In this document: positions 7,687 to 16,067 of the stretch, piece after piece
How positions within the stretch are numbered: the stretch's first letter is position 1
How the letters are laid out: each line of letters starts with the position of its first letter
Assembly (NCBI GenBank): GCA_020722725.1
Contig: DYKG01000005.1
Coordinates: 53,931 to 110,084, forward strand
DNA length: 56,154 nt
Direction of reading: 5' to 3'
Source of the DNA: Candidatus Methylomirabilis sp.
Lineage (GTDB): Bacteria > Muiribacteriota > Ozemobacteria > Ozemobacterales > Ozemobacteraceae
Made by a program: the position numbers and the translations under genes
The notes under the pieces: generated by a model
What the model saw: the letters and a program-made list of their open reading frames with translations, nothing else
The model's database searches: none
What the model was told of the DNA's origin: nothing

Positions 7687-8187
7687 ATGCCCGGTGACCG
7701 GGAAAAATGTCTGGCTGCAGGCATGAACCACTACCTTGCCAAGCCAATCAACCCCGATTACCTGGCAAAAATCCCTGAAAAAATCAGTTGTCGCATGCCT
7801 TTTAGGCGAACGGCTGACAAACCTGCCGAATCAACGGTTCTCGATGTCGAGCATTTAAAAATAATCTTCAGCAAAAAGGTCGAGAGACTGGAAAAAATAA
7901 TGCAGGTCTGCCAAAGCACCGTTGAAAAACAGCTCAGCATTGCTTTCGCAGCAATCGAGCAAAAAAATCGGGAAGCTTTTATGGCCGCGTTTCATACGAT
8001 CAAGGGCTCAGTTGGCAACCCTGGCGGTAGAGAGGCAATGCAGGCAGCAGAGAATGCCGAAAGGGCAGGAGCCGATGCGGATTTTTCCAGCCTGCTCGAG
8101 AAGGTAGGCCACTTCACTCAGTCGTTCGACGAGTTCAAAGCCAGCCTTGCCAGTCTGATCCATGAATTTAAAGAGAAAAAAGGGTAA
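7687..8187 (+). pseudogene. Receiver-HPt remnant of a hybrid sensor kinase
   Basis: The frame opens with MPGDREKCLAAGMNHYLAKP, the C-terminal end of a response-regulator receiver (the Lys of LAKP is the conserved receiver Lys). It continues into a histidine phosphotransfer domain of about 110 residues. There, FHTIKGSVGNPGG holds the phosphorylatable His and the usual K-G-S. The phospho-accepting Asp half of the receiver and any kinase part are missing upstream, and no Shine-Dalgarno precedes 7687. It is most likely the tail of a decayed hybrid histidine kinase. A short HPt protein that still works is possible, because the HPt part is intact. Confidence 0.65.
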
Positions 8188-8232
8188 CTTTGTGCTATAA
8201 TTCGCCAATCTTCAAACACAACGGTTGGCAAA

Positions 8233-9603
8233 ATGAAAATCGTTATCTCAGGCGGGCGCGAAATCGGCTTTCTGCTGGCCCGGCAATATTCAAGCGATAA
8301 TGATGTAATAGTTATCGAGACTAACCAGGGCAGTATTTCAGAGCTTGAAAAGCTCGACCTGCAGGTGGTGCGCGGCAACCCAACCAGTCTGTCGATTCTG
8401 CAGACGGCGCAAGTCGAAGATGCGCATGCCTTCATTGCCTGTGCCCATTCCGACGAGGTCAACGTCATCTCCTGTCTCGCGGTCAAGCAGCTGAGCAAAG
8501 CCCGCACCTTCTGCTTCGTCAACAAAATTCATTATTTCGAAACCTTTGCCGGTGACCTGGGTGAACAGCTGGTTATCGACAGCCTGATCTGGCCGGAGAT
8601 GCTGCTTGGCGAGTACATCAGTGAAATTATTTCGGTTCCTGAGGCCATTGATGTACGCATGTTCGCCCAGGAAAACCTGAAACTTCTGGAATACCGGCTA
8701 AAAGATGGCGACTGCCACATCGGCAGAACCCTGCGTGAATTTGCCCTGCCCAAAGGAGCACTGGCGGTGGCCATTTTTCGTGACAACGGGGTAATAATTC
8801 CTGGTGGCGCAACTGAATTCAGGGCCAACGACAAGGTCATTTTCATGGGCCATAAAGAGTCCCTGAAAAAGCTCGAAGGCCATTTCAATCAGAGCGGCAA
8901 AAAACAGGACAATGTCATCATCGTTGGCGGCGGAAACGTCGGCTTTATTCTGGCTGCGGCCCTGAGTCATATTTCAGGCTGCAAAATCAGGCTTATTGAA
9001 AATTCACGGGAACGCTGCATGTTTCTCGCGGAGAATCTGCCCGAATCAGTGCTGCTGCTGAATGCAGACGGCACCGATGTAAATTTTCTGAAAGCTCAAC
9101 AGCCACACAATGCCGACTGCTTTGTGGCAGTTACCGGCTCTGACGAGAAAAACCTCATGATTGCCCTGCGCGCAAGGCAGATGGGGGTTAAACGGGTGAT
9201 CACCCGCGCCCACTCAATAGACAACATTGATTTTTTCGAAAGCCTGGGCATCGACATTGCGCTGAGTTCACAATTGAACGCTATTCAGACAGTTCATCGA
9301 TCCATATCGGAAGACGGAATCGACATTTTTGCCTTCTTCGAAAAAGGCAAAGCAGAAATCAGAGAATACGTGGTTCCCAATGATTTTCCGCCTACCCAGC
9401 TGATGCAGCTGAGGCTGCCAGAAGGGGTCATCATTGCGGCAATCAGGCGGGGCGGGCACACAATCGTTCCTCATGGGCAGGACAAGCTCAAGCCCAAAGA
9501 CCGTTTGCGCGTATTCTGCTCAAACGAGCAGAGTGAATCGTTCGACGATTATCTTGACCGCATTGCGATCGAGCGCCGTGAACAGATGGAAGAGGCTCGC
9601 TGA
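8233..9603 (+). CDS. trkA: Trk potassium uptake system peripheral protein TrkA
   Basis: The 456 residues hold two RCK units, each with a Rossmann (TrkA-N) and a TrkA-C lobe, as usual for this family. The second nucleotide-binding loop is canonical (IVGGGNVGFILAAAL), with the acidic residue at the end of the second strand (RLIEN). The first reads ISGGREIGFLLA, where the middle Gly of G-x-G-x-x-G is Arg, so NAD(H) binding there may be altered. TrkA gates the TrkH channel at the inner face of the membrane in response to nucleotides. It is followed 3 bases later by trkH, so the pair is an operon. Confidence 0.95.
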   Translation: MKIVISGGREIGFLLARQYSSDNDVIVIETNQGSISELEKLDLQVVRGNPTSLSILQTAQVEDAHAFIACAHSDEVNVISCLAVKQLSKARTFCFVNKIHYFETFAGDLGEQLVIDSLIWPEMLLGEYISEIISVPEAIDVRMFAQENLKLLEYRLKDGDCHIGRTLREFALPKGALAVAIFRDNGVIIPGGATEFRANDKVIFMGHKESLKKLEGHFNQSGKKQDNVIIVGGGNVGFILAAALSHISGCKIRLIENSRERCMFLAENLPESVLLLNADGTDVNFLKAQQPHNADCFVAVTGSDEKNLMIALRARQMGVKRVITRAHSIDNIDFFESLGIDIALSSQLNAIQTVHRSISEDGIDIFAFFEKGKAEIREYVVPNDFPPTQLMQLRLPEGVIIAAIRRGGHTIVPHGQDKLKPKDRLRVFCSNEQSESFDDYLDRIAIERREQMEEAR

Positions 9604-9606
9604 GCC

Positions 9607-11064
9607 ATGCTGCGCCTGAGCCAGATTCTTGCGGTTACCGGATTGATTGTCAACGGCTTTGCGCTGGTGATAGTCATTCCCTTGCTGGTGGCGCTGCTGG
9701 TCGGGCAATACGACTCAGCCTGGGCCTTTCTGTTGTGCTCGGTTGCCGGCCTTATTTTCGGCCTTTTTTCGATGCGCATGAACCCAAACCGCGACCTGAA
9801 CGATCTGACCAGGCTCGAGGGCATGGGCGGCGTAGCTTTTGGCTGGCTGGCGGTTGCGATTTTCGGATCTATACCATATACGATCAAAGGCATCGGCTTT
9901 GTTGACGCTCTTTTCGAGTCAATGAGCGGCTTTACGACCACTGGTGCCACGATCCTTTCTGATTTTGGCGTTTTCAACAGCTCGATGTTTTTTTATCGTG
10001 GCTTTACCCAATGGCTTGGCGGTATGGGAATTCTGGTACTTTTCGTGGCCATTCTTCCCCATCTTGCCATCGGTGGCCGCCAGCTTTTTTTTGCCGAAAC
10101 TTCGTCGGCATCCACAGAAAAGCTCACTCCACGCATTGTTCACACGGCTCGCAGCCTGTGGGGCTATTATTTCATTCTGAGCATGGCCCAGGCCATGATC
10201 ATGTACTGGTTTGGCATGCCGTTGATCGATTCGTTCTCAAACACTTTCGCTACCATGGCTGCAGGCGGGTTTTCGCCACATCCGGCAAGCATAATGGGCT
10301 ATAAGTCTCCGGCTATCGAGTGGATAATCATTGTATTCATGCTTCTGGCAGGCTCAAACTTCACTTTGCAGGTCAAAGCGCTCAGAGGTGAATGGCGCAG
10401 CTTCTTTGGTAATTCTGAGTTGCGTGCGTATCTGCTGATCATTCTAGTCTCATCACTCATTCTCACCGGTCTTTTAATGCCTAATCAGGCGGGTATCGCC
10501 TTAAATTTCCGAACAGCACTGTTTCAAAATTTAAGTATTCTAACCACAACCGGTTTTGCCTCGGTTGATTTCGAACTCTGGAGCGAATCGGCCAAGACGG
10601 TTCTGCTCGTTCTCATGTTCATCGGCGGTTGTTCGGGTTCTGCCGGGGGCGGTATAAAGGTAATCAGACTGGTTCTGCTGATCAAATTTCTACGGCGTGT
10701 AATACTAAGAACTATCTACCCGGAAATGATACTGCGCATCAGACTTCAGGATAAAACTTTCAAAGAATCAGACGTTCAACCAGCCATTTCTTTTGTCATG
10801 CTGTATTTCTGTTTTTTTGCAATAGGTGGCACCATTACTGCCCTGCTTGAGAACAATATCATTGTCGGCTATACCGGAGTCATTGCAACGCTTGGAAACA
10901 TTGGCCCGGGCTTTGGGGCTATCGGCCCGATGGGCAGCTTTGCTGGTCTTACAACTATAAGCAAGCTGATATACACTTTTCTCATGTGGATCGGCCGTCT
11001 TGAAATCATAGCTCTGGCGGTATTTATGCGCAAAGAAACCTGGACCGATGCAACCTGGAAATAG
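9607..11064 (+). CDS. trkH: Trk potassium uptake channel subunit TrkH
   Basis: A 485-residue integral membrane protein with the four pore-loop repeats of the TrkH/KtrB family: ESMSGFTTTGATI, ATMAAGGFSPHPAS, SILTTTGFASVDF and ATLGNIGPGFGAIGP. The Gly of each loop lines the selectivity filter. SGSAGGGIKVIR is the conserved segment of the third repeat. It imports potassium with TrkA as its gating ring. The gene starts 3 bases after trkA ends and is followed by a perfect 13-base inverted repeat. Confidence 0.95.
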   Translation: MLRLSQILAVTGLIVNGFALVIVIPLLVALLVGQYDSAWAFLLCSVAGLIFGLFSMRMNPNRDLNDLTRLEGMGGVAFGWLAVAIFGSIPYTIKGIGFVDALFESMSGFTTTGATILSDFGVFNSSMFFYRGFTQWLGGMGILVLFVAILPHLAIGGRQLFFAETSSASTEKLTPRIVHTARSLWGYYFILSMAQAMIMYWFGMPLIDSFSNTFATMAAGGFSPHPASIMGYKSPAIEWIIIVFMLLAGSNFTLQVKALRGEWRSFFGNSELRAYLLIILVSSLILTGLLMPNQAGIALNFRTALFQNLSILTTTGFASVDFELWSESAKTVLLVLMFIGGCSGSAGGGIKVIRLVLLIKFLRRVILRTIYPEMILRIRLQDKTFKESDVQPAISFVMLYFCFFAIGGTITALLENNIIVGYTGVIATLGNIGPGFGAIGPMGSFAGLTTISKLIYTFLMWIGRLEIIALAVFMRKETWTDATWK

Positions 11065-11084
11065 TTTTTTTGGGGAAAACTGCC

Positions 11085-11114
11085 GAAATTTCAGCAGGGT
11101 ACTGCTGAAATTTC
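11085..11114. repeat. Perfect 13-base inverted repeat after trkH
   Basis: GAAATTTCAGCAG (11085-11097) and CTGCTGAAATTTC (11102-11114) form a perfect 13-base stem with a GGTA loop. A further TTTCAGCAGC follows near 11137. There is no U-run directly after the stem, so it is not a textbook Rho-independent terminator. It may still end or protect the trkAH transcript, or be a protein-binding site upstream of the next promoter. Confidence 0.75.
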
Positions 11115-11194
11115 TTCAGCGCCAATTTTTCAGCAGCAAGGTACGCCACAACAAAAGCTCAATATTGATGTGGCTTTCAGCATTTTTTGTTCAG

Positions 11195-11211
11195 TTGGCA
11201 CGAAGGTTGCT
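11195..11211 (+). promoter_or_regulatory. Sigma-54 (RpoN) promoter
   Basis: TTGGCACGAAGGTTGCT matches the -24/-12 consensus (TGGCACG-N4-TTGCW) at every key base, with GG and GC exactly 12 apart. It points at the gene starting 71 bases downstream. Such promoters need an AAA+ enhancer-binding activator; a receiverless one is encoded at 38697-39623. Confidence 0.85.
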
Positions 11212-11282
11212 TTGACTTTGCACATCAAGTTCGAAACAATAATAACAAGTAAGTTAATAAGATTATCAGGAGGGTGTTTATT

Positions 11283-11690
11283 ATGCGTAAGACTATCGTA
11301 AGTTCAGTTCTTGCTCTCTCTCTCATCGTAGCTCCGGCTTTTGCAGGCAATCCCGGTCAGTCAGACCAGTCAACCCAGGCCGGTCAGCATGCTGGTCAGT
11401 GCGGTGGCCATCATCACAATGGTTTCTGGAATAACGTGAAGAAAGCCACCAAAAAAGTTGTTAAGAAAACTGTTAAAGCCGTGAAAAAAGGCTATCAGGC
11501 CGGCAAAAAAGCTGTTGTAAAGACCGGTGACTGCATTCAGAACAAAGTAATGGATTCAGGCGTAGCAATCAAAAAGGCCGTAACCGGCAAAAAATGCAAA
11601 ACCTTCGTAAAAGGTCACTATGACAAGAATGGCAATCATACCAAAGGCCACTTCAGAAAAGTAAACGGCTCTGGCTGCTGCAAAAGATAA
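11283..11690 (+). CDS. Small secreted Lys/His-rich protein under sigma-54 control
   Basis: The ATG at 11283 follows AGGAGGG by 8 bases (135 residues). A signal peptide (MRKTIVSSVLALSLIVAPAF, cut after AFA) leads to a Gln/Gly segment, a His cluster (CGGHHHNG), then a strongly basic body of VKK and AVKKG units (KKATKKVVKKTVKAVKKGY) and a Cys/Gly tail (GSGCCKR). I do not recognise a family. The polycationic, probably unstructured body could bind nucleic acid, polyphosphate, acidic polysaccharide or membranes, and the His/Cys could bind metal. Its own sigma-54 promoter and flanking hairpins make it a single-gene transcription unit. Confidence 0.75.
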   Translation: MRKTIVSSVLALSLIVAPAFAGNPGQSDQSTQAGQHAGQCGGHHHNGFWNNVKKATKKVVKKTVKAVKKGYQAGKKAVVKTGDCIQNKVMDSGVAIKKAVTGKKCKTFVKGHYDKNGNHTKGHFRKVNGSGCCKR

Positions 11691-11747
11691 TCAACCGAAA
11701 TTTCAAGGTTGAATAAACAAGATTAATCGAATTTAATTCGAATAACT

Positions 11748-11800
11748 AAACACCCTCGGGTTTCTGATCGAAAGGTCAGAGCCTGGGGGTGTTTGGTTTT
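11748..11800 (+). terminator. Terminator, read into the end of the convergent gene
   Basis: AAACACCC (11748-11755) pairs with GGGTGTTT (11787-11794), with extra G/C pairs inside, and GGTTTT follows. It ends the Lys-rich protein transcript. Its right arm lies inside the last codons of the minus-strand glycosyltransferase gene, whose stop codon is at 11776. Confidence 0.75.
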
Positions 11801-12972
11801 ACCGGAATTTCAGCCGACACTTCTTCGGGCAACAGCAGCAGGTGCGCCAAAATCAGCAGGTTGGCAAACAGCAGAATTCCTGAAAAAGCGTATTCCTGCC
11901 AGCCGGGGAAAACGAGAAAACAGGCAACTGACTGCAACAGCAACGCTGCAACCGAAAGCAGGCGCAACTGGTTGTGCGGGGCAAGAGAAATGGCAAGCAT
12001 GCCGCAAAACGGTAACCAGACAAAATAATGCGGCCAGGAAGTATTTATCAGCATAGGCATCAGCAGCAGCAATTTGGCCATATCCTGCCAGAATAAAGTT
12101 GCTGAAAGATTTTTACGCAAAAACATTCGCAACAGCACCACCGCCGTCAAAATCAGGCCGACCAGGCTGACCAGCCCTTTCATATCGTGACCGAGGCCGG
12201 CCAGGCGCAGAACAACATGGGCAAAATATTGAGAATTGGCATCCGCCGCCACCCAGTCGATCGCGTAATCCATTTCAGCCAGTGACAGCCGGTAAAAGTC
12301 AATGGTCGGGGCAAAACCAAGCAGCATTCCTGGTAGAATCAAGCCGAGAACCAGGCTGGTTGCCGCGAAACCCACAACCGGACGATAATCTTTTTTCAAC
12401 AGAAATCCGGCCAGCAGAAAAGCGGGATAGTATTTGATCAGAGCAGCCAGAGCCAAAACTGACCCGGCCAGAAATTTGTGCCCCTTTTCGGCCGCAACCA
12501 GCGAAAAAATGGTTAAAACAGCGATAAGAACGCTTACCTGGCCCCATTTGCAATTGTGATAAACGGGAAAACTAAGAAGAACCGCACTCAGATACCAGTA
12601 TAGATAGCTTTTACGACCTGCCAGCACTGCAAGATAGTAACCCGGCAGCAGCAGCATGATTACCCAGGCAACCTGTAGAACCTGCCATAACAACAGCGGG
12701 TCAAGCCCGGACCACATCAGATCATGAAGAAAAATGGCAAAAGCCGGTGTGTAAAAATAACCGCCCAGGGGCTTGGCATTCTTGAAAATAAACTGCGAGG
12801 CCGGGTAATAATAGGCTTGAAAGTCTTCAAAAACCTTTGCAGGACGATCGGTAGAAGCAACCAGCTTATCAAGCCCGCCGCAAACCTGGTGCAGCAAAGA
12901 TACGAGAGCCAGGCAAAAAAACACGGTTAACGCCATATCGCGGCGGGTCCAGCAGATTTTGGCAGGGTTCAT
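11776..12972 (-). CDS. GT87 / DUF2029 family membrane glycosyltransferase
   Basis: The 398-residue protein has about ten membrane helices. Family marks are an early acidic EDFQAYYYPASQF motif (the catalytic-type Asp in the first extracytoplasmic loop of GT-C enzymes), CKWGQVSVLIAVL and ALIKYYPAFLLAGFLL. DUF2029/GT87 enzymes move mannose or another sugar from a polyprenyl-phosphate carrier on the outer face of the membrane. The acceptor is unknown. It is a monocistronic minus-strand gene whose last codons share sequence with the convergent terminator. Confidence 0.8.
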   Translation of the reverse strand: MNPAKICWTRRDMALTVFFCLALVSLLHQVCGGLDKLVASTDRPAKVFEDFQAYYYPASQFIFKNAKPLGGYFYTPAFAIFLHDLMWSGLDPLLLWQVLQVAWVIMLLLPGYYLAVLAGRKSYLYWYLSAVLLSFPVYHNCKWGQVSVLIAVLTIFSLVAAEKGHKFLAGSVLALAALIKYYPAFLLAGFLLKKDYRPVVGFAATSLVLGLILPGMLLGFAPTIDFYRLSLAEMDYAIDWVAADANSQYFAHVVLRLAGLGHDMKGLVSLVGLILTAVVLLRMFLRKNLSATLFWQDMAKLLLLMPMLINTSWPHYFVWLPFCGMLAISLAPHNQLRLLSVAALLLQSVACFLVFPGWQEYAFSGILLFANLLILAHLLLLPEEVSAEIPVKPNTPRL

Positions 12973-13066
12973 GAAAGTCTTTCTGTAAATTATTGATTTC
13001 TGTTATACAATATCATGGTACTGTTGTAAAATCGAAACAACCAGAGGAAAACAGGAGGCAGAAGTT

Positions 13067-13786
13067 TTGCTTGAGCTGATTACCGGCATGACTTTTCTCG
13101 AACAGTTTTTCCTGACCTGCGCCCTGTCTGGATCAGTAATATTCGGAATTCGCATGATTCTCATGTTCATCGGTCTGGGCAGTGACCATGGCGATGGTGA
13201 GATAGGCGACGGCGGCCATGACGGCAGCCCGGATCTGATCGACGATGCTCCCGACGATTTCGATGGTGATGTTTCCCACGACGGCGACCTCGGCGATGAG
13301 CATGACATGGTCGAAACCGGCGCTCAACATCATCTCGATAATTCCGATACCAGTTTCAAGTTTATCTCATTGCAGGGCCTGACAGCATTTTTCATGACTT
13401 TCGGCTGGGTCGGCCTGGCAATGATACGTGACAGCGGTCTGCCCGGCTGGGCGGCCATAGCCGGTGGCTGTTTCGCCGGAGTGATCATGGTTTATATTCT
13501 TGCATTCATTTTTCGTTTTTTCATTGGTCTGCAGTCTGACGGCACGGTGCGGGTCAATCATGCGCTGGGTTCTGGCGGCTGCGTTTATCTTCGCATTCCT
13601 GCCGAAGGTACCGGGCAGGTGCAGGTAGAAGTTGACGGGCGCTTGAAAATATACGATGCCGTCTCTTCCAGTAAGGAAGAAATTAAAACCGGAGAACAGA
13701 TAACCGTGGTCTGGGTTCAGGACAACGGGGTTCTTGTCGTTGAAAAGGATGAAAGAGAAAGAGGAGGAAAATTATGTGGCCCATAG
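13067..13786 (+). CDS. NfeD/YuaF-like membrane protein, flotillin partner
   Basis: The start is TTG at 13067, 9 bases after AGGAGG; no ATG fits better. The 239 residues show an N-terminal membrane helix (EQFFLTCALSGSVIFGIRM), a very acidic Asp/Gly/His-rich loop (residues 39-90), two more helices (ITAFFMTFGWVGLAMI-like and GCFAGVIMVYILAFIFRFF) and a C-terminal beta domain of about 75 residues (GSGGCVYLRIPAEGTGQVQV). That last part resembles the OB-fold end of NfeD/YuaF proteins, which sit beside flotillins in many genomes. Overlap with the flotillin start by 13 bases supports joint function in membrane microdomains. Confidence 0.8.
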   Translation: MLELITGMTFLEQFFLTCALSGSVIFGIRMILMFIGLGSDHGDGEIGDGGHDGSPDLIDDAPDDFDGDVSHDGDLGDEHDMVETGAQHHLDNSDTSFKFISLQGLTAFFMTFGWVGLAMIRDSGLPGWAAIAGGCFAGVIMVYILAFIFRFFIGLQSDGTVRVNHALGSGGCVYLRIPAEGTGQVQVEVDGRLKIYDAVSSSKEEIKTGEQITVVWVQDNGVLVVEKDERERGGKLCGP

Positions 13787-15345
13787 CCATAGTCGCCGCA
13801 GTTGCGGTTCTTTTCGTCACCATCACTTATCTGGCCAGTCGTTATAAGCGCTGCCCGTCTGACAAGATTCTGGTCATTTACGGCCGGGTTGCCGACAACC
13901 GTTCGGCCAGGTGTCTGCACGGCGGTGGCTCGCTGGTTCTGCCGCTGATTCAGGATTACGCTTATTTGAGCCTGACCCCGATGACGATCAGCATACCGTT
14001 GCAGAATGCGCTTTCGCTGCAGAATATCCGTATCAACGTTCCTTCAACTTTCACCGTAGGAATCAGCACCGACCCGAGAATCATGAATAATGCCGCTGAA
14101 AGACTGCTTGGCCTTTCAACTTCAGCCATGGAAGACATGGCCAAGGAAATCATTTTCGGTCAGCTGCGTCTGACAGTAGCTTCACTGACCATCGAGCAGA
14201 TCAACCAGGATCGCGAAAGCTTTCTCGAATCGGTGCGCAAAAACGTGGAGCCCGAGCTTAACAAAATCGGTCTATACCTGATCAACGTTAACATCACCGA
14301 CATCACCGACAGTTCGAATTACATTGAAAGTATCGGTAAGAAAGCAGCTTCTGAAGCAATCAACAAGGCCAAAGTCGATGTTGCTGAACAGCAGAAGTTT
14401 GGGGCAATCGGGGAAGCCAACGCCAACCGCGAAAAGACCATCGAAGTTGCGAAAAACATGGCCGAAGCAGCCAAGGGTGAAAAGCAGGCCGAAGCAGACC
14501 GCCGTATTTTCGTGCAGAAGCAGGAAGCCCAGGCAGTAATCGGGGAAGCGGAAGCTAACCGCGAAAAAACCATAGCCGTCGCGAAAAACCTGTCGCAGGC
14601 CGAAATGGGCGAAAAAGAAGCAGAAGCTAACCGCCGCGTTTACGTGCAGCAGAAAGAAGCCGAAGCCATCGAGGGTGAAAACAAATCGAAAGCCTCGATC
14701 GTGTCAGCTAACGCGACTCTCGCAGTAAAACAGGCCGAAGCCCAGAAATCGGCTGAAATTGCGTTGCGCGAAGCCCAGACTGAAATTCAGAAAGCCCAGT
14801 ACAAGGCAGAACTTGAGCGCCTGACCGCTGAAGAAATCGTCAAACATGAAATTGAAAAACGCAAAGTTGAGCTCGATGCCGAAGCCGAAGCAGGCAAAAT
14901 CAGCATTGAAGCCAAGGGTCATGCCAACGCCCTGCTGATGAAATATCAGGCCGAAGCAGAAGGTGTAAAAAAGGTTCTCGAAGCCAAAGCCCAGGGTTAC
15001 CAGGAACTGCTCAAAAGCGTCAATGGCGACCCCAAAGCGCTGGCAACCCTGCTGATGGTCGAAAAAATTGAAAGCATCGTTGAAAAACAGGTTGAAGCAA
15101 TCAAGAACCTGAAAATCGACAAAATCACCGTCTGGGATTCAGGAAACGGCGGCGAAGGCGGCAATTCATCGACCGCCAACTTCGTTTCAAACTTCGTTAA
15201 AACCCTGCCCCCGCTGCAGGATATTGCCGGAATGGCCGGCGTCGAACTGCCCGCCTATCTCGGCCGCATGAAACCAGATGAAAAAATTCAGAGGGAAATC
15301 ACCCCGGTCGAAACGATGAACAAACCCGATAAACAAAAAAGATAA
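13774..15345 (+). CDS. Flotillin/FloT (YqiK)-like SPFH protein
   Basis: A Shine-Dalgarno AGGAGG precedes the ATG inside the end of the previous gene. The 523 residues hold an N-terminal helix (IAIVAAVAVLFVTITYL), an SPFH/band 7 domain (about 30-200; YGRVADNRSARCLHGGGSLV and LYLINVNITDITDSSNYIE) and a long Ala/Glu coiled coil. In the coil, residues 213-300 hold two adjacent copies of a 44-residue unit beginning GEANANREKT. The tail (AMAGVELPAYLG-like, residues 480-500) matches flotillin C-termini. Flotillins form scaffold oligomers at the membrane. Confidence 0.92.
   Translation: MWPIAIVAAVAVLFVTITYLASRYKRCPSDKILVIYGRVADNRSARCLHGGGSLVLPLIQDYAYLSLTPMTISIPLQNALSLQNIRINVPSTFTVGISTDPRIMNNAAERLLGLSTSAMEDMAKEIIFGQLRLTVASLTIEQINQDRESFLESVRKNVEPELNKIGLYLINVNITDITDSSNYIESIGKKAASEAINKAKVDVAEQQKFGAIGEANANREKTIEVAKNMAEAAKGEKQAEADRRIFVQKQEAQAVIGEAEANREKTIAVAKNLSQAEMGEKEAEANRRVYVQQKEAEAIEGENKSKASIVSANATLAVKQAEAQKSAEIALREAQTEIQKAQYKAELERLTAEEIVKHEIEKRKVELDAEAEAGKISIEAKGHANALLMKYQAEAEGVKKVLEAKAQGYQELLKSVNGDPKALATLLMVEKIESIVEKQVEAIKNLKIDKITVWDSGNGGEGGNSSTANFVSNFVKTLPPLQDIAGMAGVELPAYLGRMKPDEKIQREITPVETMNKPDKQKR
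14410..14673 (+). repeat. Two in-frame 132-base repeats in the flotillin gene
   Basis: The units start at 14410 (GEANANREKT) and 14542 (GEAEANREKT) and are exactly 132 bases long. They share E-K-T-I-x-V-A-K-N, the G-E-K-x-A-E-A-x-R-R core and the F/Y-V-Q end. A third partial start (GENKSK) lies at 14674. Codons differ between copies, so the duplication is not recent. Confidence 0.8.
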
Positions 15346-15354
15346 GGCTTTTTC

Positions 15355-15404
15355 AAACAAGCCCCGGTTGCGGTTTATGCCACCTCCGGGGCTTGTTTAC
15401 TTCC
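15355..15404 (+). terminator. Terminator of the flotillin operon
   Basis: AAACAAGCCCCGG (15355-15367) and CCGGGGCTTGTTT (15386-15398) form a perfect 13-base stem, ending in T-rich sequence 10 bases after the flotillin stop codon. The A-rich left flank makes it work in both directions. Confidence 0.85.
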
Positions 15405-15470
15405 TTACGGTTGCTGAGCCTCTGCAAGAGGTCGAAGCAACCGGATTGGCACAGATATAGTTGTTATACC

Positions 15471-15504
15471 GGTCATTTCGACCTGCTTTGCAGGCTCAAT
15501 GACC
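15471..15504. repeat. Dispersed hairpin element (GGTCATTTCGACC type)
   Basis: GGTCAT pairs with ATGACC, and inside it CCTGC pairs with GCAGG around a TTT loop. The same 13-base head is at 7432-7444, and a weaker relative (ACATTCTGCTTTGACAAGCTC) lies near 40951. All are between genes. Confidence 0.6.
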
Positions 15505-15546
15505 TTAAAGAAGCTTGTTCAGGCTGAGCGGGTCGCGCGCACGCAC

Positions 15547-16011
15547 TTATCCTGGCAGTTCGTCTCGGATTTCGAGCAGAATTTCGGCTTCGGCAGCATC
15601 GAGGCGGCGGCCCATTCCGGCGAAAGATTTTCCGGAAACCTCGGTCAGGCGAGAGGCGAAGCGGTAAAGAAAGTTGGTGAAGCTTCTCACTTCGCGATTT
15701 TCAGCCTGGGTCAAGAATAGTTTGACCACTTCGCGCAGCGGTTCACGCAATGAATGGGTGCGGTTAAATTCATTGATCAGACCTTCATTCAAAGGTAAAA
15801 TTTCCAAAAATTTCTGCAGTTCATCACAGAGATTTTTTTCAAACGGTTCACCGGCAAAATTTCTTGCCGCTGAGAGTGTTGTATTGATCGCCATTTTCAT
15901 TGCCCGGTCCTGACGATAGAATTCTTTCAATTCGATTTTCCAGGCGATGAGGGCCAGCAATGAAACTATTCTTGCGATTTCCGGTTCTTTGAAATTTTTG
16001 GTTCCGAGCAT
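15547..16011 (-). CDS. Small helical protein of unknown function
   Basis: From ATG 16011 (a GTG 12 bases earlier is also possible) this reads 154 residues, nearly all predicted helical, with no membrane segment or signal. Recognisable stretches include IARIVSLLALIAWKIELKEF and LCDELQKFLEILPLNEGL. I cannot place it in a family. Its start lies 56 bases from that of the divergent cyclase gene, so the two may share regulation. Confidence 0.55.
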   Translation of the reverse strand: MLGTKNFKEPEIARIVSLLALIAWKIELKEFYRQDRAMKMAINTTLSAARNFAGEPFEKNLCDELQKFLEILPLNEGLINEFNRTHSLREPLREVVKLFLTQAENREVRSFTNFLYRFASRLTEVSGKSFAGMGRRLDAAEAEILLEIRDELPG

Positions 16012-16067
16012 TTCACATCTCACAGTAGAGTTGCCAAATATGTTTTTTGCGCTACAATATTCTAACT

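Noticed and set aside
15446..15463. TTGGCACAGATATAGTTG as a sigma-54 promoter
   Set aside because: The distance from GG to the downstream element is wrong (no GC 12 bases on).
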